This document shows positions 54,391 through 64,000 of a stretch of 64,000 nucleotides of DNA, piece after piece. The notes below the pieces were generated by a model. The model worked only from the letters and a program-made list of their open reading frames with translations, was not told the origin of the DNA and made no database searches. The translations under genes and the position numbers were made by a program. The stretch covers positions 1,612,001 through 1,676,000 of the forward strand of contig JAUZTG010000016.1 of the NCBI GenBank assembly GCA_030734395.1, read 5' to 3'. The stretch is from Sarocladium kiliense (taxonomy: Eukaryota > Ascomycota > Sordariomycetes > Hypocreales > Sarocladiaceae). Each line of letters begins with the position of its first letter. Position 1 is the stretch's first letter.

Positions 54391-57152
54391 ATGGACGATT
54401 CAGCCTCAGGATTCGATCCGGGGTCTGGAAGGGGTGGGAGGCGCCATACCATCAACAGCTCTATGGCAGCCTCGTTTACGCTCCCAGCATCTACGCAGTG
54501 AGTTCCCCTACCTTTTCTCCACAGACGGGATTCGGGACTTGGAACTTCAGGTGAATGTCTTGTTCTCGAATTTTCAGCTGCTGACTTTGAATCACAACTG
54601 CAGAAACCCGTTCTCATGCTCAGCCGAGCCCTTCAGTCGACAGCGTTCGCTTTCCTCCATCATCCCCATCATAACCGTGGACTATGAGGACGATGCGTTG
54701 GGTATCTGGTCTATGGATCAGAATACCGACTCCCAAAGCCTGACTAACAGACGAGCTCGAATCGCTGATTCCTTTGATTCCATCGCCGTCCCGCCACAAT
54801 CGCCTCAGCTCTCAGACACTGGATCCGGAGTTGGTCTCGGTCTTCGAGATCCATTTGCCACTTCCGCTCAGCAGCCTCAACCGAGTCCGAATGGAAGCTC
54901 GTCTCTGATACAGAGCAATGCGAACATCATTCAATGGAATCAACAATTGCAGCCAAACCTGCTGACAGTAATCCCGTACTCGGAATATGGAATGTCTAGT
55001 CCTGTCCTCTCGCCTGTACCTTCGCCCAATCTGCCATCCTCTACATTCGACAGCCCTATTGCCAGCCCGTTCGCATCCAATAGTCTCCTGTCGTCACCGG
55101 TCTTTCCTCAATACACCGACTATACTGCTGCTGCCACCGGAGCCAACAACAGCAACAATGCCCAGTCATATGTGAACTCTCCCGTCATCGGCAACACTTC
55201 TTCTCCGAAGCCCCATCTGACGGTAAACACCCAGGAACTCTACCCTCCCGGATCCTTCGGCAGCTCAGACGGCTGTTCTGGCTCTACTCCCGGCTGGGAC
55301 TCCCTCAACCGCAGCCCCTTGGAATACACTTCCTCGTCGCAGGCCACAAGTCCCGCGCCCTCCAACGCCAGCTCTGGATATCCCGAACTTCCTCTTGCAA
55401 GCCCCTATCCGAGCGAAGCCGTGATCGATGACAGCCAGTTCCCAAGCTTTGCCTCTCAACAGCAGCAATTGCGACAGCACGGGCAAGACTCCAGCGAGGA
55501 AACCACCCCGACTTCACTGTCCCAACTTCCCCCCTTCACCCCTCTCCTCCAAGTCCCTCGTGAAAGCCGGCACCACCGTCGCGAGTCAGATCCCTTTCCC
55601 AAAAGCAATGGCCACGTTCAAGATGAAAGCTCTCGTATCAACCGTTCCAAAAGCCAAAAGCGTCGTTCTCCCAGTCACTCAAGGGAGCGATTCGTTCAGG
55701 ACTTCCTCCACAACAACAGCGATAGCGTCCCAGACAGGCTACTACGGGCACCATCACCGGGTCCGAGGTCCCCTACCCCTGGGTCAACCAAAGGGAAGAG
55801 GATTGGGCCGATGTCCGACCAGGGGAGATCGAATGCGACGGAAAGGCGAGTGAACAAGGATACCTGTGTAAGCTGCAAGGTTGCCAGGGTCAAGGTTTGT
55901 ATCCATGTGTTTGCTCCATCTTCGAGGAGGAACCCATGCTGATTTGAAGATAGTGTGATCCATCGCAGGATATATGGGGTACCTGTACGAAGTGCCAGTC
56001 AGGGTCATCCATGAAGTCGAACGGGGCACATCTTTGCGGCTATCACTCCTTTTCTCACAAGGTGACTTCACTTACACTGGACTATACTAGTAAGTACCAC
56101 GTCCATATACCTCGTTAACAAGATCCCTTTTCTAATTATATTCTCTAGCCAACTATTGGATCACCCCCTCACGGCCATGCTCTCCTACCCCATCCCGTCT
56201 CTTCGTTCCCATGCCGCAATCTCTCTCCCTCTCCACCCTACAAGACAACTTCAGCTGCCTCATCAGAAGCTCCTTTCCAACCATCCGCGTCTCCTCAAAC
56301 AACCTAGTCCTCTACGATATCTCCCTCGCAGGCTCCATCCTCTACCTCTCCAACGAACGCAACTCCTCTCTCTCCTCTCACAGGAGCTGGCCAGCTCTCA
56401 TCAACACCCTCTCCGCAGTTTTCGAGGACGGCTGGCTGGATTGTCTGACCCCATCCTACCGACGTAAAGCATCAGAGGATATCCTCTCTATTCTTCCATC
56501 GTGGACGACCCAACAGGGATGTTTCACCTACAGCCTCGTCTCGTCAGTTAACGCAACCGTTCAACAACTCGACCCAGACGTACCAACGCAAAAGTCTCTC
56601 ATCATCTCGGCGGCACAAGTATCACGAATCATCGCACGGAAAGTAGAAAGAATCGGCCTCGCGGAACTCCAAGCCGTTCTCCCGAATAGTTCCAAGGAGA
56701 GCAAGCCCTCACCAAACAACCTTCCCGACCCCAACCACGTTCGTACCCTCGGTCTTCTCGCCCTCAGTCTTCGCTTCCAGCACTACACATGGTCCCTCTC
56801 CAACACACCCCGACCTCTCCCGATCCCGGAGTCCACCCACTCCGACTGCGTCGAAGCAATTCGATGTGTCTGTCGCAGTTTATACGTAAATCACTGCTGG
56901 CTCCATCGAATCCTCCTTCCCTTGCTACCGCTTAGTACGGGCCCACCTATTGACTGCAATATTTCGCTGTATGCTGGCGCAGGACAAGCCGTGTCAGAGC
57001 TCATGTCGAGAGGAGAGAGTGACGATGGGTTCATGGAGTGGTGGAGGGAGGGTGCTCTGAAGGTCTTGGAGGCGCGAATGGATCCTGTGGTGGTCAGTGG
57101 AGGGAATGGCAATGTCGACGTCTTGATGAGCGGAACGGGCCTTTACGCTTGA
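54391..57152 (+). CDS. Disordered regulator with atypical cysteine cluster (Zn2Cys6-like)
   Basis: Four exons: 54391-54497, 54604-55894, 55954-56089 and 56149-57152; introns 54498-54603 (CTGAC branch), 55895-55953 and 56090-56148; 845 aa. Residues 1-455 are Ser/Pro/Gln/Asn-rich and disordered. The cluster spans about 456-500: C-VS-C, KVARVK, C, nine residues, C-TK-C, thirteen residues, C. The first five cysteines follow Zn2Cys6 spacing, but the last loop is longer than usual, and the cluster lies mid-protein instead of near the N-terminus. Intron 55895-55953 falls exactly before the third cysteine. The C-terminal 330 residues are helical (DGWLDCLTPSYRRKASEDIL, ALSLRFQHYTWSL, GFMEWWREGALKVLEARMDP) without a family I recognise. 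Start at 54391 rests on splice phase and MDD context. Confidence 0.78.
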
Positions 57153-57429
57153 GGCTCCCTCTCATTCTTCGTGCTTTTCTTCCTTTCTGTTCTTGCACTT
57201 CCTACAGTTATCTTCGGGTATGTCCTTATCAAGCATGGCGTTGGAGGCATATTTCATTTGTAGAAGGCACAAGGCAACAAGGGCATGTCACTTACGATTA
57301 TTACGACATCTCATGCAGAAACGACCAAACAGACTGTAAACGTCATCGAATTATATACCCATAGCTATCAATAGCACATCATACTAGAGACAAATCATCA
57401 TTATCCCATCGCTGTGGATTACCACCTGG

Positions 57430-59588
57430 TTAAAATACACTGGGTGGCTTCATCTGACCTCTCGCCCTCTTTCCGAACCTCTTCGTCCTCCTAGCGTCCT
57501 TGGGATGAAGTTCTAAAGCACTTCGCTTGCGCTTTTTGCCATCATCGGCCTGGGTCGTTTCTGCTGCCTTGATGTCTCCGCAGTCAGGCCTCTTAAGCTC
57601 GTTCTTGAACTCATCAGCCGTCCAAATAAGCACACCATTCGTCCATCCGAAGCCCTCGACGACTTCGTACTCGCCACCACCTCCAGCAGTGTTGATTGCG
57701 TTGTCGGCATACTTCTCGAACATGATACCGACATCGCTATCGGAGAGACCCTCGAGCTGAGGAGTATCGCTGGTTGAGCCGCCAGTCGCGTACCAGGTGC
57801 AGAACGTGGAATCGAGGTATCTCTGAGCGAGAGTCAAGGCAGTCTCATGTACATCCTTGTACGCTTGATCATCCTCACCGAAAGTGGGGGGAGTGTTTTG
57901 CAGACCGGCCATGAGAATGTGTTGCAGCGGTGGCCACACATTAGGCTGGTCCCACTGCTGACCAGACTTGAAGTTCGTGACCGGAATTCCGCCAACAGAC
58001 TCTTCTAGGTACTTGGAGACGCGTGAGTATGCCTGCTTGACAGCGAGAGGGTTGTTCTTCAAGTAGGCAGGGGCAGAGCCAGTCCAGAATGGGTACAGCT
58101 GGCTAACAGAGAAGAGGATTTGCATGCCCTCGGGCGCATATTCCTTTTCCCAATCCTTAGTGCCATCATCGGCCGGCCAGAAGCGATTCTGTTCGCCCGA
58201 AGTCAGGTTGTAATCGAAGTAGGAGTACAGCGTCTCGTTCCACAGCACTGCATGCATTGCCTCGCTTCTGTCCTTAGCCACGTCGGCCCACTCCCTTGCC
58301 GCAGTCTCGTTGCCGGTCTCGTTGAAGAATTGGGAGATGGCCATTTCGTTGCCGTAGAGAATGGAATTCAGGTCGATCGGAATGGTCTCAACGTAGTTGA
58401 GATACCGCAACGGGAAGTAAACATCGCGAGCAGCATCTTCTGGCCGCATAGAGAACTTGACAGTATAGTCAAGGCCAGATTCGGCACCAGAAGCAAGGTT
58501 TCTGTAGACTGTCCTGCGCTGTGTATCGTTCAGCTTCTCATTCTGGGGATAGATGATGCCCGACTCTGCGTAGTAAGACTCGTTCGTCGCGGTGTAGTAG
58601 TCCTCGCTGTAAGACTCTGGCCTCGGCTGTGTATTCTCCACGTCATATCTTGGTTGTTTAGCGTTCATTCTACACCCTCGAAATGCAATGGATAGCTTAC
58701 CGGTTGAGAGTGTATGTCTGATTTCCCTTCTCGACCTCCACGGTCCGGTTCGTCATCCAGAATTCATGTTCCTTGACAAGCAGCGGCAAAGCACGATCCA
58801 GAATATCGGTGTCATTAGTGTACTCCACGTAGATCTTGACCATCATTGACAAGAGTGGGGGTTGGGACCGGTTCTTGTAGTAGATACGCGCGCCGTTCGG
58901 CACGAAGCCAATATCATCAACCAAGTCGAGGAAGTTCTCGATCATGTTCTTCGCGATGTCAATAAATGAACCTCCGGTACGCAAAAGACCCTCAATAGTC
59001 CAAAAGCTGTCCCAGTAATAGAATTCTCTGAAGCGACCGCCTGGGACAACGAAAGTTCGATTCACAGGAATGAAGCTGGTAGGGCAATCTGTGCAGTTGT
59101 TGGAGCCGTTATATGAACGGGTCAGGTCAGGCCAGATGTCAATGACCTTCTCCACGAACTCCTTGATGACATCGTCGTCCAAGTCATCCAGAAACTTCGG
59201 GTCTGTTTTCAGGTCATCCGTTGGAACCTCTGCCAGCTCCCCACCAGCATCAAGGAAGTACTCGTCCAGGAAGTCATTGAGGGCAGAGTTGTTGCGGAGG
59301 GGCTTCTCGAGCTTGTCGAAAGCTTCGCGAATCTCATCAAGGGACTTGCGAGCGGGCCTGTCATCTGTTAGCCGGAGTTTTGGTTGCAATTGGACTGATC
59401 GCAGTAACTCACATATCCACAAAGGTCTTTGAGTCCTCAAAGGGATGCGCCAGCTGAATTTCCTCCAGAATATCGCCATGGCAATAGATGGGAGAGTCGC
59501 AAGGAGCAATTACAGAGCCATTGGTCCAAAGCGCACCGACGGTCGATGCCGAGGCGGCAATGGCAACAAGGTGCCTTAGGGAAGCCAT
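57430..59588 (-). CDS. Secreted/periplasmic-type trehalase (GH37)
   Basis: Hydrolyses trehalose to glucose outside the plasma membrane. Three exons: 59588-59413, 59357-58701 and 58648-57430 (introns 59358-59412 and 58649-58700); 683 aa. The ATG at 59588 starts a signal peptide (MASLRHLVAIAASASTVGAL); frames running further upstream are leader. Both GH37 signatures are present: PGGRFREFYYWDSFW and QWDQPNVWPP. Near the C-terminus GGGGEYEVVEGFGWTNGV is the third conserved block. There are many N-glycosylation sequons. No calcium-binding or phosphorylation segment of neutral trehalase is seen, and it is not GH65. The last 40 residues are unusually basic (KKRKRS, RRTKRFGKRARG). Confidence 0.93.
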
Positions 59589-60999
59589 TGCGCAAGTCGT
59601 CACCTTAGTCTTGGGAAGCTGCTTGACAATAACTGGAGCTTGCGATGTGTGTCCGTCGCAAGGATTGACAATGAGCAGAGTGATTTCAGTTTTCGCAAGC
59701 TCATGGAGGTGCGCGCGCAGCAAGACCTTAAAAGAAAGGCCTCGGGGAAATAGTCGAGCGTCATGCCGAAGCTTGTAAGCCTCTTGCGTAAGAAAAAAAA
59801 TGCCGTAGAAGCTGGGCAAGCTTCCCTCACCGGGAGCTCAGGTGCGGACTAGCTATTAGCGGGAGAATGTAGGTCAGCCAAGGATCCGGGGCAGCCACAA
59901 GCAGACGGGCTCCTCCGGGTGTCGATCTTTGCAGGCATCGCGGGGAGGTTGGTGTGGTGTGGTTGTGGGTTTGTGGAGGAGGATTCGAGGTTGTCCGGAT
60001 GGAGCGAACGAGGTGACGCCGAGAGTGGCCGAGAGGTGCCGTCACTAGGCAGCCATGGAAGACTTCGATGCTTTGTCGAAAATTGATTTTTACAGACTTG
60101 AGGTTTGAGATCAATCAGAAGTTTCTCCAAGACAACACGCAGGCTCTCTCACGATTGACTTTCACTCCGACACCGGCAGACTGGGTGATCGTTCCTGCCA
60201 GATGCAAAAATCCGTGCGATGGTGGAAAGTCTGTAAGTGACGTCAGGCAAGAACATAAGCTCTGGTAGCGGGAAGGAGCGGTGCAAGCTTGTGGCAGTTG
60301 CTGCCTTAGCGGCCGTTAGCGGGTTCTTGGAAAAGAAGCCACGCACTGAACATGGCAGGGGATGCGGGGCCCCAGCGTAGAGCAGCCACTGAGGAAGCTG
60401 CAACTGGAGGGAGAGAGCGAAAGTCTGGCGCCTTCCTTGTTGCTTCCTTCCTTGATGAACATGGACCGCGCCTTCCCTCTACTGCAGGAGTCACACCACC
60501 ACGCAAACCTGAGGCTGCCATACCGTTGGAAGCCGTGTCAGTCGCCTTACGTTGCCTTGCTTTGGGAACTGCAATTCTCGCCTCATGCAGGCTTACACGA
60601 CCACCCCGCTTCCCAGCCATTGCCATGCACTAACAAGCCCGATGCCGATGCTGATACCATGTTGCCGTACTTACACGAGACACTCCTTTGGGTCTTGGGA
60701 AGTCTGGATCCCCACATTGACTGTCCCGCGAGTGAAAGTTCACGGAATGTGTGCTTGAAAATGATCATGGAGGTCCCCAGTTGGTCTCCGGCCATCGTAT
60801 AGGTATCAATGCTATCGAATGGTGTCTACAGCAGCCAAAATGCAACTTTCAGATACTATCCGAGGTTGGAAAAAAATACAAACTTTTACTCCACTACCAA
60901 ACTAGCGCTGGCATAAATCATCAACGCAGTTGATTCCCATCAAGATTTCGAGATCTCGGGATCATTCCCTGTCCATGTTGGCTCAGGAATTCCCATCGC
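59589..60999. promoter_or_regulatory. Trehalase promoter and spacer to MFS transporter
   Basis: 1411 bases. Frames around 60068-60802 on both strands show no domain. It contains the trehalase promoter and the 3' flank of the transporter. No gene seen. Confidence 0.4.
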
Positions 61000-62350
61000 T
61001 CATCCGGTTGGCCTAACACGGACTGGCCAACCCAAAATACCCAGAGACGAGACAAGCATCATAGATCCCAAGTACAGGATCAAAGGCTCAAACTTGTTCA
61101 GGCCGTATCCTGTTTGGATTGGCCCAGCCATCAATGGCGTACTTATAGGGCCAGTAAGGATATTGCCGATGCCTTTTCCAAAGGCCATCATGCTATACAC
61201 TGGCCCAGGATCATCGGACAGGATTGTCCCAAATTTCGGCCAGAGGATCACAAATCCGCCAGCGAACCATCCATATACAATGGCGAATACCAGTAGAGTC
61301 GGCAAAGACTCTGCAAATCCCCAAAGAAGAAAGCTGGCCAGAGCTGATACGAATGACGACATGAAGACCAGCAGAAGCGCGTTGTTGACGCGATCAGAGA
61401 GGAATCCCATGGCAATCTGACCAAATGTGGTTGCCAGATTGAAAGAAGACAGGATCAGAGCACCCATAGCTCCTGAGAGCCCCAAGCTCGACGCATACGT
61501 TGGGAGGTAGAGGCCAGGAATGTAATATCCTAAGCCCTGAACAAGATTTGAAAGGGCGAAGAAGTAAAACAAAGGCTGCTTAAAGAAACTCATGTCCAGG
61601 CCACGCAGGGCACCTTGGTTGGAAACCGGCAATCGGCCCTTAAGAAGCGGTAGCACCGGCAGGACCACGATGAACAGTCCCACCGCGACAGCGCGCAAGG
61701 TGGTCTTATGCCCATACTTTGATAGGAGGACTTCTAGAAGGAAAGGATAGCCGACGCCGCTGAAACCACCGCCAGCGAACATGACGCCGTAGGCCAGGCC
61801 ACGCCTTTGAATGAACCACTCATTCAACATGCGCAGAATTGGGAAGTATAGAAGAGTGAATCCAATCCCGTAGAGGACTCCTTGTGTTGCAATAAGTCCC
61901 GCCACGGAGGTTGCAAAGGAAGCACCAACGAGTGAAAGAACGCAGAAGATCCATCCGACGACGATCATCTGCACCTGCCATCTCTGGAAACGTTTGACAA
62001 GCGTCGTGGCAAGTGGTGCGCCAAGGAAGAAGATACTCGTAGCGAGTGTACCAACGAGGGCAATATTGTCATGTTCTCCTTGGAACTCTGATTGCTTGGA
62101 GTAGAACTCTTGAAAGACACCATAGGCGAGAGGGAAGCCTGGCATCGTTCAGCTGTCGCCGACCATCACGACAGAAGGGCAACTTACCCCAGAGGAAAGC
62201 TTCAATAACGAATGCTCCGAACAAGAACTTCAAGGCATCTTTGCCTCTGTCTGGAGATGGCAGAGTCTGGATCAAGGTGTCGGTGTCCTCTGGATCCGCA
62301 TCATTTTCAACGCGTCGGGATGTGTTGAACGTCTGAAGCTCTGTTGCCAT
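61000..62350 (-). CDS. MFS transporter, monocarboxylate-transporter-like (MCT/MCH) family
   Basis: Two exons, 62350-62188 and 62138-61000, with a 49-nt intron (62139-62187); 433 aa. The polar N-terminus (about 38 aa) leads to the first span, which is completed across the junction (AFLWGFPLAYGVFQEFY). Twelve spans are visible. Typical MCT-like points are QVQMIVVGWIFCVLSLVGASF, the TQGVLYGIGFTLLYFP span, NEWFIQRRGLAYGV with GGGFSGVGYP, and the second-half motif GFLSDRVNN. Fungal relatives carry small carboxylates, riboflavin or unknown metabolites; the substrate here is not predictable. Confidence 0.87.
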
Positions 62351-62646
62351 TACAAGTGTTCAGCTTGAAGAATTTGCTTTGCTATTTGAAGTATGGAAGA
62401 TGCTTTTTGCAAAGTTATTTCTAGCTGAGGGGTCATTTATAGGTGGTGCTGGGCTTTTCACGCCCGGTCTCGGGCGCGGTGGTGGCCGATCTCGGGCTAC
62501 GCTCCATCCCATGGAGTCACATTGGTACCTTGAATCAGTTACGTTAGCACACGGCATAAACGGAACCACCTGTCACGGTAAGACGTTACACGCGAAAGCA
62601 GGAATATTGAACGGCCGCAAGTCATGAATGCGCCCATGACATTCCC
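62351..62646. other. Short spacer, MFS promoter and aldolase 3' flank
   Basis: 296 bases between two genes on the minus strand. Nothing recognised. Confidence 0.35.
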
Positions 62647-63962
62647 TCATCGTGTAGTGTACATGCTGCTCTGGCCGACCTTCTCCTTTGACTCCCCTCC
62701 TCCCTCTCCTTTGAACACACGATCGAATGCCCTCTCGAGCCTCTCCATAACTTCATCACCCCTCTGCGCAACCTGATAATGCGTCACCAGCCGTCCGCCT
62801 CCCGCTCCCAGCCCTTCCTCCTTCATAATCTCGGCGAACCTCTGCTCTTCGCATCCTGCTGCTCCAAGATCCAGCCAGGCCATATTCGTATGCACCGGGT
62901 GTACTAGCTTTCCTCCTCTCCTCGTCCATGCCTCTTCCACTCGCTTTGCCATCGCATGCGTATTCTTTAGCAACCCCTTGCTTCCATCCAGTGCAGGTCC
63001 AAATGTCTCATCCACAGCAACTCTCGCCGCAGCGGTCAGCAAGCCAGGCTGTCGCATCCCACCACCAATAGACTTCCTCACCCACCTTGCATGCTTCAAC
63101 AACTTCTCCGTGCCAACCACGATGCTACCCACTGGCGCGCCCAGTCCTTTAGAGAAGCACAACGAGATAGTGTCAAACTCAGCACAGAACTCCGGAAGGC
63201 TTCCAGCCCCTGACGCAACAGCCTCCCATAGTCTGGCACCATCGCAGTGCATGTGAATGCCATGGGAGCGGGCGAAGGCCGAAATGCGCTGAACTTCGGA
63301 GAGTGGCATGATCATACCGTTGAGGGTGTTTTCGAGGGAGATGACACGGGTGGGACAGGCGTGAATGTCGTCGCTGAGAACAACGTGCGATTTCACCTCC
63401 TCGAGGGTGACATGGATGCCGTTCTTGGGAGTAATGGGTATGAGCATTGCTCCAGACAGTGATGATACACTATTATCACAAGTCAGACCAGCTGAGAGGT
63501 TCAGGGAGATAGTTTCATCACGTACCCTCCAGCTTCATACTGCCATATATGAGAGCGGAGATCGCATAGCACGCTATGCGGCGGCTGTGTGAGTAGAGAG
63601 CGAAGCGCAATCTGGTTACCCATTGTGCCTGAGACAACAAACAGACCGGCTTCCTTGCCAGCCATCTTTGCGACGTGGGCTTCGAGTTCGATGGTAGTAG
63701 AATCCTCATGGAACACATCGTCCTTCATTGTGCATGTCTGGATGGCTGCCAGCATAGACGGAGTAGGAACCGTTAAGACATCGCCTGTTGTCTAATTGTC
63801 AGTATTCACATCACTCTTGAAACTTTCAGGGAGCTGGTGAGTGTGGATGAGATGGAGATGCAACTCACTTCGCAGATCGAATGCCCCATGACTTTTCTCT
63901 CCGATCCAAGCATTCTGCACCGCACAATTCGCAGGCGCACCATTCAAAGCCAAAGGTGACAT
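62647..63962 (-). CDS. L-threonine / L-allo-threonine aldolase (PLP-dependent)
   Basis: Splits threonine to glycine and acetaldehyde. Three exons: 63962-63869, 63784-63526 and 63469-62647 (introns 63785-63868, 63470-63525); 391 aa, so the gene appears complete just inside the right edge. Splice phases restore AFDLRSDVLTVPTPSML and YEAGGVSSLSGAML. The PLP lysine is in CFSKGLGAPVGS. Other fold-type I marks are ENTLNGMIMPL, HMHCDGARLWEA and RKSIGGGMRQ. It is probably cytosolic, as in yeast Gly1. The ATG at 63962 is the only in-frame start before the window ends; a start upstream of the window cannot be excluded. Confidence 0.9.
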
Positions 63963-64000
63963 TGTTGATGAAAAAGACCTTGCACCGCTTTCGCTTCTGG

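Noticed and set aside
59589..59819. N-terminal extension of trehalase in the same frame
   Set aside because: The ATG at 59588 begins a proper signal peptide; the extension would bury it.

Overview
The window is nuclear DNA of a filamentous ascomycete (Pezizomycotina, probably Sordariomycetes). The evidence is many protein-coding genes broken by short GT-AG introns (mostly 46-106 nt, often with a CTAAC/CTGAC-like branch site), two Zn2Cys6 regulators with canonical clusters plus one atypical cluster protein, fungal-type secreted enzymes, and housekeeping proteins of clear fungal type. I recognise no tRNA, rRNA, transposon or CRISPR array. Gene models were assembled by hand. For almost every multi-exon gene the exon sum is divisible by three and the junctions restore family motifs.

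Left part (1-32 kb), mostly housekeeping: SDH2 (-) and a mitochondrial PP2C of the Ptc7 type (+) share one promoter. Then come a Pet8/SAM-type mitochondrial carrier (+), a UPF0643 protein (+), eIF3h (+), S-adenosylhomocysteinase (+), a D-2-hydroxyacid dehydrogenase (-), a mitochondrial DUF1640/CCDC90-like protein (-), a Zn2Cys6 factor and a DHA2-type MFS exporter in tandem (+), an RGG/YwbE/C2H2 protein (+), a secreted M43 metalloprotease (+), clathrin heavy chain (+) and a DPP-IV type dipeptidyl aminopeptidase (-).

Middle part (32-41 kb), gene-sparse and accessory in character: a GPI-anchor-like C-terminal fragment (+), an intact plant/cyanobacterial-type [2Fe-2S] ferredoxin (-), a small ABM-domain protein (-), a thioredoxin-glutaredoxin protein whose CGFS site reads CRFS (+), a sulfotransferase-like P-loop protein (-) and an unknown nuclear coiled-coil protein (-). 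This is where the least ordinary biology lies.

Right part (41-64 kb): a second Zn2Cys6 factor (-), a ThrE/Prm10-like membrane protein (+), an unknown protein for which I propose a new three-exon model (-), a GH131 beta-glucanase (+), a long 2.5 kb leader/promoter before a disordered regulator with an atypical cysteine cluster (+), a secreted GH37 trehalase (-), an MCT-like MFS transporter (-) and a threonine aldolase (-), which appears complete just inside the right edge.

Most neighbours are functionally independent, as is usual in fungi. Possible functional pairings are SDH2 with Ptc7 (both touch ubiquinone), the Zn2Cys6/MFS tandem at 15-20 kb, and the redox-flavoured group at 34-37 kb.
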